A stretch of DNA of 15,598 bases, taken from positions 1 through 15,598 of the forward strand of contig JAILNL010000069.1 in the NCBI GenBank assembly GCA_024691625.1, in the 5' to 3' direction. Of this stretch, positions 7,497 to 14,654 are shown piece by piece; the stretch's first letter is position 1; each line of letters starts with the position of its first letter. The translations under genes were made by a program, and so were the position numbers. The notes beneath the pieces are model-generated. The model saw only the letters and a list, made by a program, of their open reading frames with translations, was not told the DNA's origin and ran no database searches. The DNA is from Schwartzia sp. (in: firmicutes) (lineage in GTDB: Bacteria > Bacillota > Negativicutes > Selenomonadales > Selenomonadaceae).

Positions 7497-8729
7497 TCAA
7501 AATTTTAATTTTGAAATACGCTCCACGGCCCGCTCTGTATTTTCACGGTCTCCGAACGCAGTCAGGCGGAAATAACCCTCGCCGCACGGTCCGAAGCCAA
7601 CACCCGGTGTTCCGACAACATTGCCTGTATCAAGAAGTTTATCAAAAAAGTCCCATGATTTCAATCCGCCCGGAGTCTTGAGCCAGATGTATGGAGCATT
7701 GATTCCGCCGAAAGCGGTAATACCTGCGGTCTTAAGCCCTTCACGGATGATGCGTGCATTCTCCATATAATAGGAAATGTTTTCTTTGACCTGAGCCTGT
7801 CCTTCCTCTGTGTAGATTGCCTCGGCACCGCGCTGTACTATATATGCGGTACCGTTAAATTTGGTGCAATGGCGGCGGTTCCAGAGGGCGTTGAGCGGAT
7901 GGCGGCTTCCGTCCTTTGCTTTTGCCGTTACAGTCTTCGGAATGACCGTGTAGCCGCAGCGTGTTCCTGTAAAACCTGCTGTTTTTGAGAAGGAACGGAA
8001 CTCAATGGCGACATCCTTTGCCCCTTCAATTTCGTAAATGGAGCGGGGAACATCAGGCTCTGAGATATATGCTGCATAGGCTGCGTCGAATAAAATCACT
8101 GTGTCATTCGCGCGGGCATAATCAACCCATTTTTTGAGCTCGGAATGAGAAAGGGTTGTGCCTGTAGGGTTGTTCGGGCAGCAGAGATAGAGCATATCCA
8201 CATGCTCCTTCGGAAGCGCCGGGCAGAAATTGTTTTCCGCATTTGAGGCAAGATAAACGACGCCCTCGAAATGCCCGTCCTCTTTAAGCGTGCCTGTCCG
8301 TCCGGCCATTACATTGGTGTCAAGGTATACAGGATAAACAGGATCTGTGATTGCAACAGTAGAATTCTCAGCAAAAATTTCCTGTATATTGCCGCAGTCG
8401 CTTTTTGAACCGTCACTGATAAAAATTTCATCTGCTGCGATATCAAGTCCGCGGTCAGTGTAGTTGTGCTTGCGTACAGCTTCGATGAGGAAGGGGTAGC
8501 CCTGCTCCGGACCGTAGCCGCGGAAGGTTTCTGCATGAGCCATCTCGTCCACAGCCTTGTGCATGGCGTCAATAGAAGCCTGCGGAAGAGGAAGTGTGAC
8601 ATCTCCGATTCCAAGACGTATTATGTCTGCAGACGGGTGATTTTTTTTATATTCGGAAACGCGGCGCGCGACTTCCGCAAAAAGATAACTGCCCGGCAGT
8701 TTAAGATAATTCTCATTAATGTATGCCAT
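7497..8729 (-). CDS. dapL: LL-diaminopimelate aminotransferase
   Basis: DapL is a PLP enzyme that converts tetrahydrodipicolinate directly to LL-diaminopimelate, bypassing the succinylase, acetylase and dehydrogenase routes, and feeds lysine and peptidoglycan synthesis. The 410-residue product begins [20 protein letters not shown], the hallmark N-terminus of the DapL family. It contains [13 protein letters not shown] (37-49), [11 protein letters not shown] (104-114), [14 protein letters not shown] (181-194), FDAAYAAYI (214-222), the Schiff-base lysine K249 in [17 protein letters not shown], and the arginine-bearing GYFRLTAFG (385-393). Length matches the family. ATG 8727-8729 is supported by a strong AAAGGAGG upstream; the frame continues 10 residues further without family similarity. 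A good promoter with an extended -10 precedes it. The next gene downstream begins 25 nt away. Confidence 0.97.
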   Translation of the reverse strand: MAYINENYLKLPGSYLFAEVARRVSEYKKNHPSADIIRLGIGDVTLPLPQASIDAMHKAVDEMAHAETFRGYGPEQGYPFLIEAVRKHNYTDRGLDIAADEIFISDGSKSDCGNIQEIFAENSTVAITDPVYPVYLDTNVMAGRTGTLKEDGHFEGVVYLASNAENNFCPALPKEHVDMLYLCCPNNPTGTTLSHSELKKWVDYARANDTVILFDAAYAAYISEPDVPRSIYEIEGAKDVAIEFRSFSKTAGFTGTRCGYTVIPKTVTAKAKDGSRHPLNALWNRRHCTKFNGTAYIVQRGAEAIYTEEGQAQVKENISYYMENARIIREGLKTAGITAFGGINAPYIWLKTPGGLKSWDFFDKLLDTGNVVGTPGVGFGPCGEGYFRLTAFGDRENTERAVERISKLKF

Positions 8730-8768
8730 AATATGGCCTCCTTTATGCCTTCTATACATTTTTGTTAT

Positions 8769-8796
8769 ATTTTAGCACAATACTATGATTTTGCAA
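8769..8796 (-). promoter_or_regulatory. Predicted promoter for dapL
   Basis: On the minus strand TTGCAA (8796-8791) is followed after 16 nt by TAAAAT (8774-8769), with TG one base before it (extended -10). It lies about 40 bp upstream of the dapL start. No riboswitch or T-box is visible in the short leader. Confidence 0.65.
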
Positions 8797-8836
8797 TACA
8801 ATAAATAAAAAACATCAGAGGCAGGCACATAAAAGG

Positions 8837-8871
8837 CAAAATAAAAAAGCGCCGCATAAAGCAGCGCTTTT
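8837..8871 (-). terminator. Intrinsic terminator after the lysR-type gene
   Basis: AAAAGCGC (8845-8852) pairs with GCGCTTTT (8864-8871), with one mismatch and a further 2-bp extension inward. Reading leftward the stem is followed by a T-rich tail. It separates the regulator from dapL transcription. Confidence 0.82.
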
Positions 8872-8886
8872 GATGGTTTGCATGGT

Positions 8887-9777
8887 TCAGCGGATAAGCT
8901 GGTCGCGGCAAAAATCAATGAATGCCTGTGCCGCATGAGATACGTAGCGTTCCTTCTTCCAGGCGAGACCGAGGTCGTAGAAAAGCGGTTCCTTGAAGGG
9001 AAGAACCTTGATGCCCGGAGTGTTCTCAAGAACGAAATCGAGAAGACAGGTGATAGCTGCGCCTGACGAGACAAGACCTTTGATAGTCTCAATCTGATTC
9101 GATTCGATAATGATATTAGGCTCAAGCCCCTGATCATGGCATTTATCGAGAATCTGCGAACGGAGGAAGGAACCTTCCTTCATGAAAATGCTCTCAGCTT
9201 CGGCAAAATCGTCCAGTGTGACAGAAGACTTCTGTGCCAGAGGATGATTTTCCGGTACGCCCACAACGAGCTGGCAGGTAGCCATAGAAAGAACTGAAAG
9301 CTTCGGAGAAGGATCGGAGATGATAACGATGCCGAAATCAATCTCATCCTCTTCAAGCTTCTCGCGGGCCATTTTCGAGCCTTCCTCAAACAGGTTGATG
9401 GCAAGGTTCGGATGTTGGCGGCGGAATTCGCAGTAGATGCGGGGGAAAAGGAATGAACCGATCATCGGCGGAATGCCGATACGGATAGTACCCTTCTGAA
9501 GCTGCTTATAATCGTCGATTTCGACAAGAGCATCCTGCACATTTCGAAGGGCCACATCCACGCGGCTTAAAAACACAGATCCCTCCGGAGTGAGCGAAAG
9601 CTGTTTCTGACTGCGGTCGAAGAGCTGAATTCCGAGCGAGGACTCAAGTTTTCTAATCGCTACGGTGATATTCGGCTGGGACACATGGAGTCGCTCAGCT
9701 GCGCGTGTTAAGTTTTTCAGTCTTGCTGCCATCTGAAAGTATTCTAGCTGGCGCAGTTCTACAGGTATTTTTTTCAT
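8887..9777 (-). CDS. LysR-type transcriptional regulator
   Basis: A 296-residue LysR-family regulator. The N-terminal winged helix-turn-helix occupies about residues 6-65: LRQLEYFQMAARLKNLTRAA, ERLHVSQPNITVAIRKLESS, then LGIQLFDRSQKQLSLTPEG. A linker helix and a periplasmic-binding-protein-like effector domain follow, with GTIRIGIPPMIGSFLFPRI opening the first lobe and IDFGIVIISD and GLVSSGAAITCLLDFV later. The inducer cannot be inferred. It lies upstream of dapL in the same direction but has its own terminator, so control of dapL is possible but not indicated by a divergent arrangement. ATG 9777 is preferred; a GTG at 9789 in frame is an alternative. Neither has a strong ribosome binding site (GGGG 11 nt before the ATG). 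A putative extended -10 promoter lies just upstream. Confidence 0.93.
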   Translation of the reverse strand: MKKIPVELRQLEYFQMAARLKNLTRAAERLHVSQPNITVAIRKLESSLGIQLFDRSQKQLSLTPEGSVFLSRVDVALRNVQDALVEIDDYKQLQKGTIRIGIPPMIGSFLFPRIYCEFRRQHPNLAINLFEEGSKMAREKLEEDEIDFGIVIISDPSPKLSVLSMATCQLVVGVPENHPLAQKSSVTLDDFAEAESIFMKEGSFLRSQILDKCHDQGLEPNIIIESNQIETIKGLVSSGAAITCLLDFVLENTPGIKVLPFKEPLFYDLGLAWKKERYVSHAAQAFIDFCRDQLIR

Positions 9778-9813
9778 ATACTCATACACCCCAAGGTTTA
9801 TTACTTCGGATTC

Positions 9814-9822
9814 ATTATAACA
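9814..9822 (-). promoter_or_regulatory. Predicted extended -10 promoter for the lysR-type gene
   Basis: The minus strand reads TGTTATAAT (9822-9814), a perfect -10 with the extended TG. No good -35 is visible. A start about 7 nt downstream gives a leader of roughly 30 nt. Confidence 0.55.
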
Positions 9823-10061
9823 TATTTTAATGAAAGGTGGTAGTATGAATAATTAAAACAAAGCAATTTATAGTCAAATGGGAAGATAGAAAGTGAAAGA
9901 TGGGAGATTAGTCCGAAATTTTGATTTTATAAATTTTTTTGTGGCGATTTGGTAGGATTTTTTGAGTTTTTATGGAATAATAAAGTAAAAGTGTTATTAA
10001 TTGCGTCATGGAAGACGACTTTCTAAATAGGAAGTGTCAGGGAAAAAGGAGAGGACATATT
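9823..10061. other. AT-rich intergenic region upstream of motA
   Basis: The 284-bp gap between the lysR-type gene and motA is strongly AT-rich with several T-runs (for example 9932-9940 and 9958-9963). I see no gene, no convincing hairpin, no good sigma-28 consensus (TAAA-N15-GCCGATAA) and no sigma-54 consensus. The motA promoter must lie here, but I cannot place it. Confidence 0.6.
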
Positions 10062-10064
10062 TTG
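10048..10064 (+). promoter_or_regulatory. Ribosome binding site and TTG start deciding the motA N-terminus
   Basis: GGAGAGG at 10048-10054 lies 7 nt before TTG 10062-10064. The in-frame ATG at 10008 would lie upstream of this site and would add 18 polar residues ahead of a membrane helix, unlike MotA. Confidence 0.8.
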
Positions 10065-10838
10065 GAAAAAGCTACATTGATAGGTATCGTTCTGGCGATT
10101 ATATCTATCTTCGTCGGAATGGTCGTAAAGGGTGCACCGCTTTCCTCGTTGATCAATCCGGCCGCATACATGATTATCATTGGCGGTACGTTTGCCTGCC
10201 TCTTTATCGGCTTCCGCATGGAGCATATGTCGACGTTTCCTAAGCTGATAAAGAAAACTCTTAATGCACCGTCCGGTCAGCAGAAGGCAGAGCTCTTGGA
10301 GCTTTTCATTGAGCTTTCTCAGATTGCACGCCGTGAAGGTATCCTTGCTCTTGAGAGTAAAGTACAGGACATTCAGGACCCGTTCTTCCGTACAGGTCTC
10401 AGTATGGTTATCGATGGTATGGATCCTGAGTTCGTCAGCGACGTTTTGGATGCAGAGCTTTCGGTTATGCAGCAGCGCCATGCAACGGGCCGTTCCCTGT
10501 TTATTCAGGCAGGTACGTATGCACCGACGCTGGGCGTTCTTGGCGCCGTTGTCGGTCTGATAGCGGCTCTTGGTAACTTGAATGATATTGATAAACTCGG
10601 TCACGCTATCGCGTCCGCGTTTATCGCTACGTTCCTCGGTATTTTCACAGGATACGTTATGTGGATGCCTATTGCTAATAAGCTGAAAGTCATGTCTGAA
10701 GAAGAAATCGGCATGAAACGTATGATTATTGAAGGTATCCTTTCACTGCAGGCCGGTGATTCACCGACGGCAATCGAAGCAAAGCTCATGGTATTTATCC
10801 CGCAGACCGAGCGTGCAGCTTTGAAGAAGGAGGGTTAA
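10062..10838 (+). CDS. motA: Flagellar motor stator protein MotA
   Basis: MotA forms the stator ring with MotB and converts ion flow into torque on the flagellar rotor. The 258-residue product has helices at about 3-22 and 34-51, a long cytoplasmic region at about 52-148 with the conserved basic/acidic cluster IARREGILALES (88-99), and two C-terminal helices at about 150-170 and 185-205. The functionally important prolines are present: P155 in GTYAPTLGVLGAVVGLI and P203 in WMPIANKL. Length fits the shorter MotA type of Firmicutes. It starts with TTG, justified by the GGAGAGG ribosome binding site 7 nt upstream. motB starts 3 nt after its stop. Arginine codons are mostly CGT/CGC, as in cheV, suggesting good expression. 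Confidence 0.96.
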   Translation: MEKATLIGIVLAIISIFVGMVVKGAPLSSLINPAAYMIIIGGTFACLFIGFRMEHMSTFPKLIKKTLNAPSGQQKAELLELFIELSQIARREGILALESKVQDIQDPFFRTGLSMVIDGMDPEFVSDVLDAELSVMQQRHATGRSLFIQAGTYAPTLGVLGAVVGLIAALGNLNDIDKLGHAIASAFIATFLGIFTGYVMWMPIANKLKVMSEEEIGMKRMIIEGILSLQAGDSPTAIEAKLMVFIPQTERAALKKEG

Positions 10839-10841
10839 TAC

Positions 10842-11612
10842 ATGGCAAGAAAGAAAACTCCGCCACCTCACGAAGAGGAAGCAGGCGAGGCTTGGCTCCT
10901 GCCGTATTCCGATATGCTCACGCTTCTGTTCGCTTTGTTCCTGTGCCTGTTCTGTATGGGTGCTATGGATAAGAACAAGGTTCAGCAGATGGGTAACGCT
11001 TTTCACATGGCTTTCAGCGGCGGTGCCGGATTTTTCCCCGGCGTAGGTCCTGCGTTCATGTATTCCACGGGAGGCACGGCACAGTCCGGCGAGGACAGCG
11101 GCAACGGTGCGTATATTGCTGAAAATGAAACGCTTCAGCATATACAGCGTCAGTTGGATAACTATATCAGGGAAAATCATCTTGAGGGAAGTCTGCATAC
11201 AACACTTACTGAAGATGGCTTGATGATTCGTATTAAAGAAAAGGCACTTTTCCCATCAGGCTCGGCAGAGCTTGTTCCGGAATCTCAGCTTGTTGGCCCG
11301 GTTGTTGCGGGGCTTTTGGCAGCGATTCCGGAGAATGTTGTTATTTCAGGGCACACGGATAACGTCCCTATTTCCACGGGGCAGTATCCGTCGAACTGGG
11401 AACTCAGTTCTGCACGCGCATTGAATTTCATGAAGTTCCTGTTGGCATCGAATCCGAATTTGAATCCGGCACGTTTCAGTGCACTGGGGTACAGTGAGTA
11501 TCGTCCTGTTGCATCGAACGAAACGGAGGAAGGACGCAGCCAGAACCGGCGCGTTGAGATTTTGATTAATCGGAGCTTCAAGATGGCAGAAGGTACCCTT
11601 GTAGCAAAATAA
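10842..11612 (+). CDS. motB: Flagellar motor stator protein MotB
   Basis: MotB anchors the stator to peptidoglycan and carries the ion-binding aspartate. The 256-residue product has a basic/acidic cytoplasmic tail (MARKKTPPPHEEEAGEAW), a single membrane helix at about 18-42 with the essential D24 in LPYSDMLTLLFALFLCL, a plug/linker rich in Gly, and an OmpA-like peptidoglycan-binding domain at about 120-245 with VVISGHTDN (166-174), NWELSSARALNF (185-196) and SQNRRVEILI (233-242). AGAAGGAGG lies just upstream of the ATG, and the start is 3 nt after the motA stop. Whether protons or sodium drive the motor cannot be decided safely from this helix. A strong terminator begins 11 nt after the stop. 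Confidence 0.97.
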   Translation: MARKKTPPPHEEEAGEAWLLPYSDMLTLLFALFLCLFCMGAMDKNKVQQMGNAFHMAFSGGAGFFPGVGPAFMYSTGGTAQSGEDSGNGAYIAENETLQHIQRQLDNYIRENHLEGSLHTTLTEDGLMIRIKEKALFPSGSAELVPESQLVGPVVAGLLAAIPENVVISGHTDNVPISTGQYPSNWELSSARALNFMKFLLASNPNLNPARFSALGYSEYRPVASNETEEGRSQNRRVEILINRSFKMAEGTLVAK

Positions 11613-11622
11613 AGGAATCTGA

Positions 11623-11657
11623 GGGGTTGTCGATTGAAGAACGACAGCCCCTTTTTT
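11623..11657 (+). terminator. Intrinsic terminator after motB
   Basis: GGGGTTGTCG (11623-11632) pairs with CGACAGCCCC (11642-11651), a 10-bp stem with one G-T wobble and a 9-nt loop, followed by T6 (11652-11657). The acpS start codon lies only 18 nt after the T-run. Confidence 0.92.
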
Positions 11658-11675
11658 ACTTTTGAGGTGAAGTAC

Positions 11676-12059
11676 ATGCATATCCGTACGGGCATAGACC
11701 TTGTTGAGGTCGGGCGTGTGGAAAAAGCGATAAAGAAACAGCATTTTATAGATACGGTCTATACGAAAGCAGAGCAGGAGTACTGCGATGCAAGAGGGAA
11801 AGGCCGCGCGGCTTCGTATGCTGCACGATGGGCAGGGAAAGAGGCCGTACTGAAGGCATTGGGAACAGGGCTTTCGGGAGGTTCGCTTACGGAGATTGAA
11901 ATACTTAACGATGAAGCGGGCTGCCCTCATGTTACACTCTCGGGAAAGCTTTCGGAGCGCGCTGCTTCCCTTGGTATTTCCAAAATTTCGGTTTCCCTTA
12001 CACATGTGAAGGAATATGCGGCGGCGTCCTGCTGCGTGGAGGAGGAGAAGGATAGATGA
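11676..12059 (+). CDS. acpS: Holo-[acyl-carrier-protein] synthase AcpS
   Basis: AcpS transfers the 4'-phosphopantetheine arm of CoA to apo-ACP, activating it for fatty-acid synthesis. The 127-residue length is typical. Both magnesium-binding motifs are present: GIDLVEVGR with D8, and RWAGKEAVLKALGTG with E56; SLTHVKEYAAA near the C-terminus is also conserved. ATG 11676 has GAGGTGA at 11664-11670 and gives the family's usual N-terminus; an in-frame TTG at 11634 lies inside the preceding terminator hairpin and is rejected. The stop overlaps the next gene's start by 4 nt (ATGA), an arrangement with the NAD(P)HX repair gene common in Firmicutes. The motB terminator directly upstream raises the question of where this gene's promoter is. 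Confidence 0.96.
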   Translation: MHIRTGIDLVEVGRVEKAIKKQHFIDTVYTKAEQEYCDARGKGRAASYAARWAGKEAVLKALGTGLSGGSLTEIEILNDEAGCPHVTLSGKLSERAASLGISKISVSLTHVKEYAAASCCVEEEKDR

Positions 12060-13600
12060 AAATTGCATTGTCTGATGAAATGCGCCAGATGGATAAGCTT
12101 GCGGCAGAAAAGTATCATATTCCACCGTCTATTCTGATGGAAAATGCGGGACGTGCCGTCATGGGTGTCGTGGGAGATATCATGGAGGGTTTTGAGTCCA
12201 AAACCGTCAGTGTTTTTGCAGGAAGCGGCAACAACGGCGGTGATGCTTTCGCGGCTGCGCGTCATCTTTCAAACCACGGAACCCGTGTTGCTGTTTTCTG
12301 TATCGGAAATACGGAGCATCTTTCCGATGAAGCGGCAAAAAATCTCGAAATCTGCCGTGCGCTTGAAATCCCTGTTTATGAAATGAAGACAGAGCATGAT
12401 TGGGATAAGCTGAAGCTATGGCTCAAGCTCTCTGACGCGGCTGTGGACGGCCTTCTCGGAACCGGTTTTTCCGGAAAGCTGAATGAGACATACGAAAAAA
12501 TTATAAACATGATGAATGAGGCAGGAATGCCTATTGTTTCCATTGATATACCGAGCGGCGTAAACGCAGATACGGGGGAAGCGGAGACGGCTGTAAGCGC
12601 TGCGGTCACAGTGACCTTCGGACTCCCGAAGGCAGGACACTTCTTCTGCCCGGGTGAAGCGTTTACAGGACGTCTTGTTGTCGACGATATAAGCATGCCG
12701 CCGCCGCTTCTGAACGATAAGGGAATCATGCAGGAATATCTTGATGATAATCTGGCAAAAGCGATTATTCCGGCACGCCCGCTGGACGCTTACAAGGGAA
12801 GCTGCGGACGTGTGCTGGTAGTTGCAGGCTCCCGAGGAATGACCGGAGCAGCGGCTATGGCATCGGAGGCCGTTCTCCGCGCAGGGGGCGGGATTTCTAT
12901 ACTTGCAACGGCAAACAGTCTTACGGCGGTGCTTGCAATGAAGCTGACCGAGGTAATGGTTCGCGCGCTTCCTGAGCTGCGCCCCGGAGTGCTGGGAGAT
13001 GATGCTCTTGAACCGCTGAAAAAGCTTGCAGCAGATTCTGATGCTGTTCTTATAGGGCCGGGACTCGGACGTGACCCGCAGACATCGCATATGATACGCG
13101 AATTTGTAAAGACGGCAGGCAAACCGACAATCATAGATGCAGACGGACTTTTCGCTTGGCAGGGCTATACGCAGGAATTAAAGGGGATAGCAAACCCCGT
13201 CATATTGACACCGCATCTGGGAGAAATGGCCGGACTCCTTGGAATAAAGGTATCCGAGCTCAGACAGAATCTCCTTCAGATATGCAGAAAAGCCGCTTCG
13301 GATTGGGGGACTGTCCTTGTTGTAAAAAGCGAATGTACCATTGTTGTGTATCCGGACGGAAGGATATATTTCACATCAAAGGGGAATGCGGGCATGGCGA
13401 CTGCAGGCTCCGGTGATGTGCTGGCCGGAACGATTGCCGGACTTATGGAGGAAGCCTCTTCAGAGAACGCGCCTCTTCTCGGTGTATATCTCCACGGAGC
13501 TGCCGGTGACATGGCAGCTGAAGAAAACGGGGACGGACTTCTTGCGGGGGATATCCTGCGAAACATTCCGAAGGCAAGAAAAAATTGCCTTCTCCTTTAG
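12056..13600 (+). CDS. nnr: Bifunctional NAD(P)H-hydrate epimerase / ADP-dependent NAD(P)H-hydrate dehydratase
   Basis: This fused repair enzyme restores hydrated NAD(P)H: the N-terminal YjeF_N domain epimerises S/R NAD(P)HX and the C-terminal ribokinase-like domain dehydrates the S form using ADP. In the 514 residues the epimerase covers about 1-215 (SILMENAGRAV, GSGNNGGDAFAAARHL at 57-71, DGLLGTGFSG, SIDIPSGVNADTG with D164). The dehydratase covers about 225-505: KGSCGRVLVVAGSRGMTGAA, IGPGLGRDPQ, DADGLFAW, TPHLGEMAGLLG, and NAGMATAGSGDVLAGTIAGL with the catalytic D454. It overlaps acpS by 4 nt. The last residues, KARKNCLLL, are encoded by what looks like the edge of an intergenic repeat and lie beyond the normal domain end; both domains seem complete. 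Confidence 0.96.
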   Translation: MKIALSDEMRQMDKLAAEKYHIPPSILMENAGRAVMGVVGDIMEGFESKTVSVFAGSGNNGGDAFAAARHLSNHGTRVAVFCIGNTEHLSDEAAKNLEICRALEIPVYEMKTEHDWDKLKLWLKLSDAAVDGLLGTGFSGKLNETYEKIINMMNEAGMPIVSIDIPSGVNADTGEAETAVSAAVTVTFGLPKAGHFFCPGEAFTGRLVVDDISMPPPLLNDKGIMQEYLDDNLAKAIIPARPLDAYKGSCGRVLVVAGSRGMTGAAAMASEAVLRAGGGISILATANSLTAVLAMKLTEVMVRALPELRPGVLGDDALEPLKKLAADSDAVLIGPGLGRDPQTSHMIREFVKTAGKPTIIDADGLFAWQGYTQELKGIANPVILTPHLGEMAGLLGIKVSELRQNLLQICRKAASDWGTVLVVKSECTIVVYPDGRIYFTSKGNAGMATAGSGDVLAGTIAGLMEEASSENAPLLGVYLHGAAGDMAAEENGDGLLAGDILRNIPKARKNCLLL

Positions 13601-13690
13601 GAGTGTCAACATGCCTGTGGCATGCTGACTTAGGGATCGCGTTGGCGGTTGATGAGGTGTACCCTAAAGAATCTTCTATGTAATAAATGA
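13571..13690 (+). repeat. Probable degenerate intergenic repeat after nnr
   Basis: This non-coding stretch holds nested inverted repeats: AAGGCAA/TTGCCTT (13571-13591), GTCAACATGCC/GGCATGCTGAC with one mismatch (13605-13629), and TTAGGG/CCCTAA (13630-13635 and 13662-13667). A weak TGAAG/CTTCA hairpin with a T-rich tail follows at 13688-13719. Its left part shares the 12-mer ATTGCCTTCTCC with the terminator at 5357-5395. The arrangement (CTTCTCC...GGAG, internal palindrome, GATGAGGTGT...CCTAAAGAATCTTCT) resembles short dispersed intergenic repeats that I recall from Selenomonas-type genomes. That likeness is from memory and unverified; only one full copy is in the window. Confidence 0.45.
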
Positions 13691-13740
13691 AGGTATGCTT
13701 CACAAATTTTTCATTTTTTTCTCGTAATCTGAACAAGGAT

Positions 13741-13771
13741 TTTACAGACTGAAGGCGAATACCTTTAATAT
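13741..13771 (+). promoter_or_regulatory. Possible promoter for cdaA
   Basis: TTTACA (13741-13746) and TAATAT (13766-13771) match sigma-A elements well, but the 19-nt spacer is long. If used, transcription starts just ahead of the GGAG ribosome binding site at 13784-13787, leaving the upstream hairpins outside the mRNA. Confidence 0.35.
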
Positions 13772-13796
13772 AGATTTTATTTTGGAGTTGTTGCTT

Positions 13797-14654
13797 ATGG
13801 ATTTTTCTGATGTATCTTTCTCAGCAATGCTGCTGCCGGGGCAGATACGTGGAATCTTTATGACTATAGGGCCTCGTGATGTGCTCGACATACTTTTGGT
13901 AGCAATCATATTTTATAAAATGTACGGTATGCTCGAGGACACACGCGCTATTACTATCCTGAAGGGTCTTATAGTGCTTCTGGTTATCACGGTTATTACG
14001 GATTTGGTCGATCTTAACGCGATGAACTGGATGCTGGAGAAGGTTTTGACGCTGCTCTTTGTCGCATTGCCCATAGTGTTTCAGCCTGAGCTTCGCAGAA
14101 CACTGGAGCATTTGGGGCAGGGCCGGCTGTTTGGAAAGTCGGTGTTCATAAATGACGAGGAAGCCCGTTCTCTCGTCAAAGAGATTGATAACGCTGTGTT
14201 CAGACTTTCAAGGCAGAAAATAGGAGCTTTGATTGTAATTGAGCGTGAAATGGGATTGAATGATATATGCGCATCAGGTATACAGATTGATGGACTTGTT
14301 ACGGCGGATTTTTTGATGAACGTCTTTATTCCTAATACGCCGCTTCATGACGGTGCCATTGTCATTCGCGGAAAGCGCCTCATTGCTGCAGGCTGCCTGC
14401 TTCCACTCACGGATAATCATTCTCTTTCCTCTGAGCTCGGCACCCGCCATCGCGCCGCTATCGGTCTTTCCGAGCAGTGCGATGCGCTTGTTATAGTTGT
14501 GAGCGAGGAAACGGGTACTGTGTCGGTGTGCGAAGAAGGCCATATTGTTCGCCGCCTCGATTCCGAAAAGCTTCTCGGTTATCTGAGCCCGATTTTCACA
14601 CGGGAAAATGCTTCTATTAAGGAAATTGTAGCGAACTGGAGGAAGAAGAAATGA
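13797..14654 (+). CDS. cdaA: Diadenylate cyclase CdaA
   Basis: CdaA condenses two ATP to c-di-AMP, the second messenger that controls potassium and osmolyte uptake and wall homeostasis in many Firmicutes. The 285-residue product has three membrane helices at about 29-46, 52-70 and 81-98, then a DAC (DisA_N) domain at about 120-270. The catalytic motifs are intact: DGA at 185-187 in PLHDGAIVIRG, and RHR at 217-219 in LGTRHRAAIGLSE. VFQPELRRTLEHLG at about 94-107 is the typical link to the cyclase domain. ATG 13797 is chosen with GGAG at 13784-13787, 9 nt away; the frame also opens at TTG 13782. The stop overlaps the cdaR start (ATGA). In Firmicutes glmM usually follows cdaR; it would lie beyond the window edge. 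Confidence 0.97.
   Translation: MDFSDVSFSAMLLPGQIRGIFMTIGPRDVLDILLVAIIFYKMYGMLEDTRAITILKGLIVLLVITVITDLVDLNAMNWMLEKVLTLLFVALPIVFQPELRRTLEHLGQGRLFGKSVFINDEEARSLVKEIDNAVFRLSRQKIGALIVIEREMGLNDICASGIQIDGLVTADFLMNVFIPNTPLHDGAIVIRGKRLIAAGCLLPLTDNHSLSSELGTRHRAAIGLSEQCDALVIVVSEETGTVSVCEEGHIVRRLDSEKLLGYLSPIFTRENASIKEIVANWRKKK

Noticed and set aside
9958..9990. Candidate motA promoter in the T-rich stretch (for example TTGAGT with AATAAT)
   Set aside because: The spacing is wrong for paired -35 and -10 elements, and many equally poor matches exist in such AT-rich DNA.
10023..10604. Minus-strand open frame of 193 codons over motA
   Set aside because: It is the antisense shadow of a strongly conserved gene, with no ribosome binding site or known motif.
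11346..12125. Long open frame on the minus strand across motB/acpS (259 codons)
   Set aside because: It is antisense to two well-supported genes with intact motifs, has a composition typical of a shadow frame (many Cys, Arg, His) and shows no recognisable domain.
13571..13595. Hairpin AAGGCAA/TTGCCTT as the terminator of nnr
   Set aside because: It lies inside the last codons and is followed by CTCCTTT rather than a T-run; it is better seen as part of the repeat-like element.
13603..13683. 26-codon GTG-started frame after nnr
   Set aside because: The only ribosome binding site overlaps its own start codon, there is no family resemblance, and it lies within the repeat-like element.
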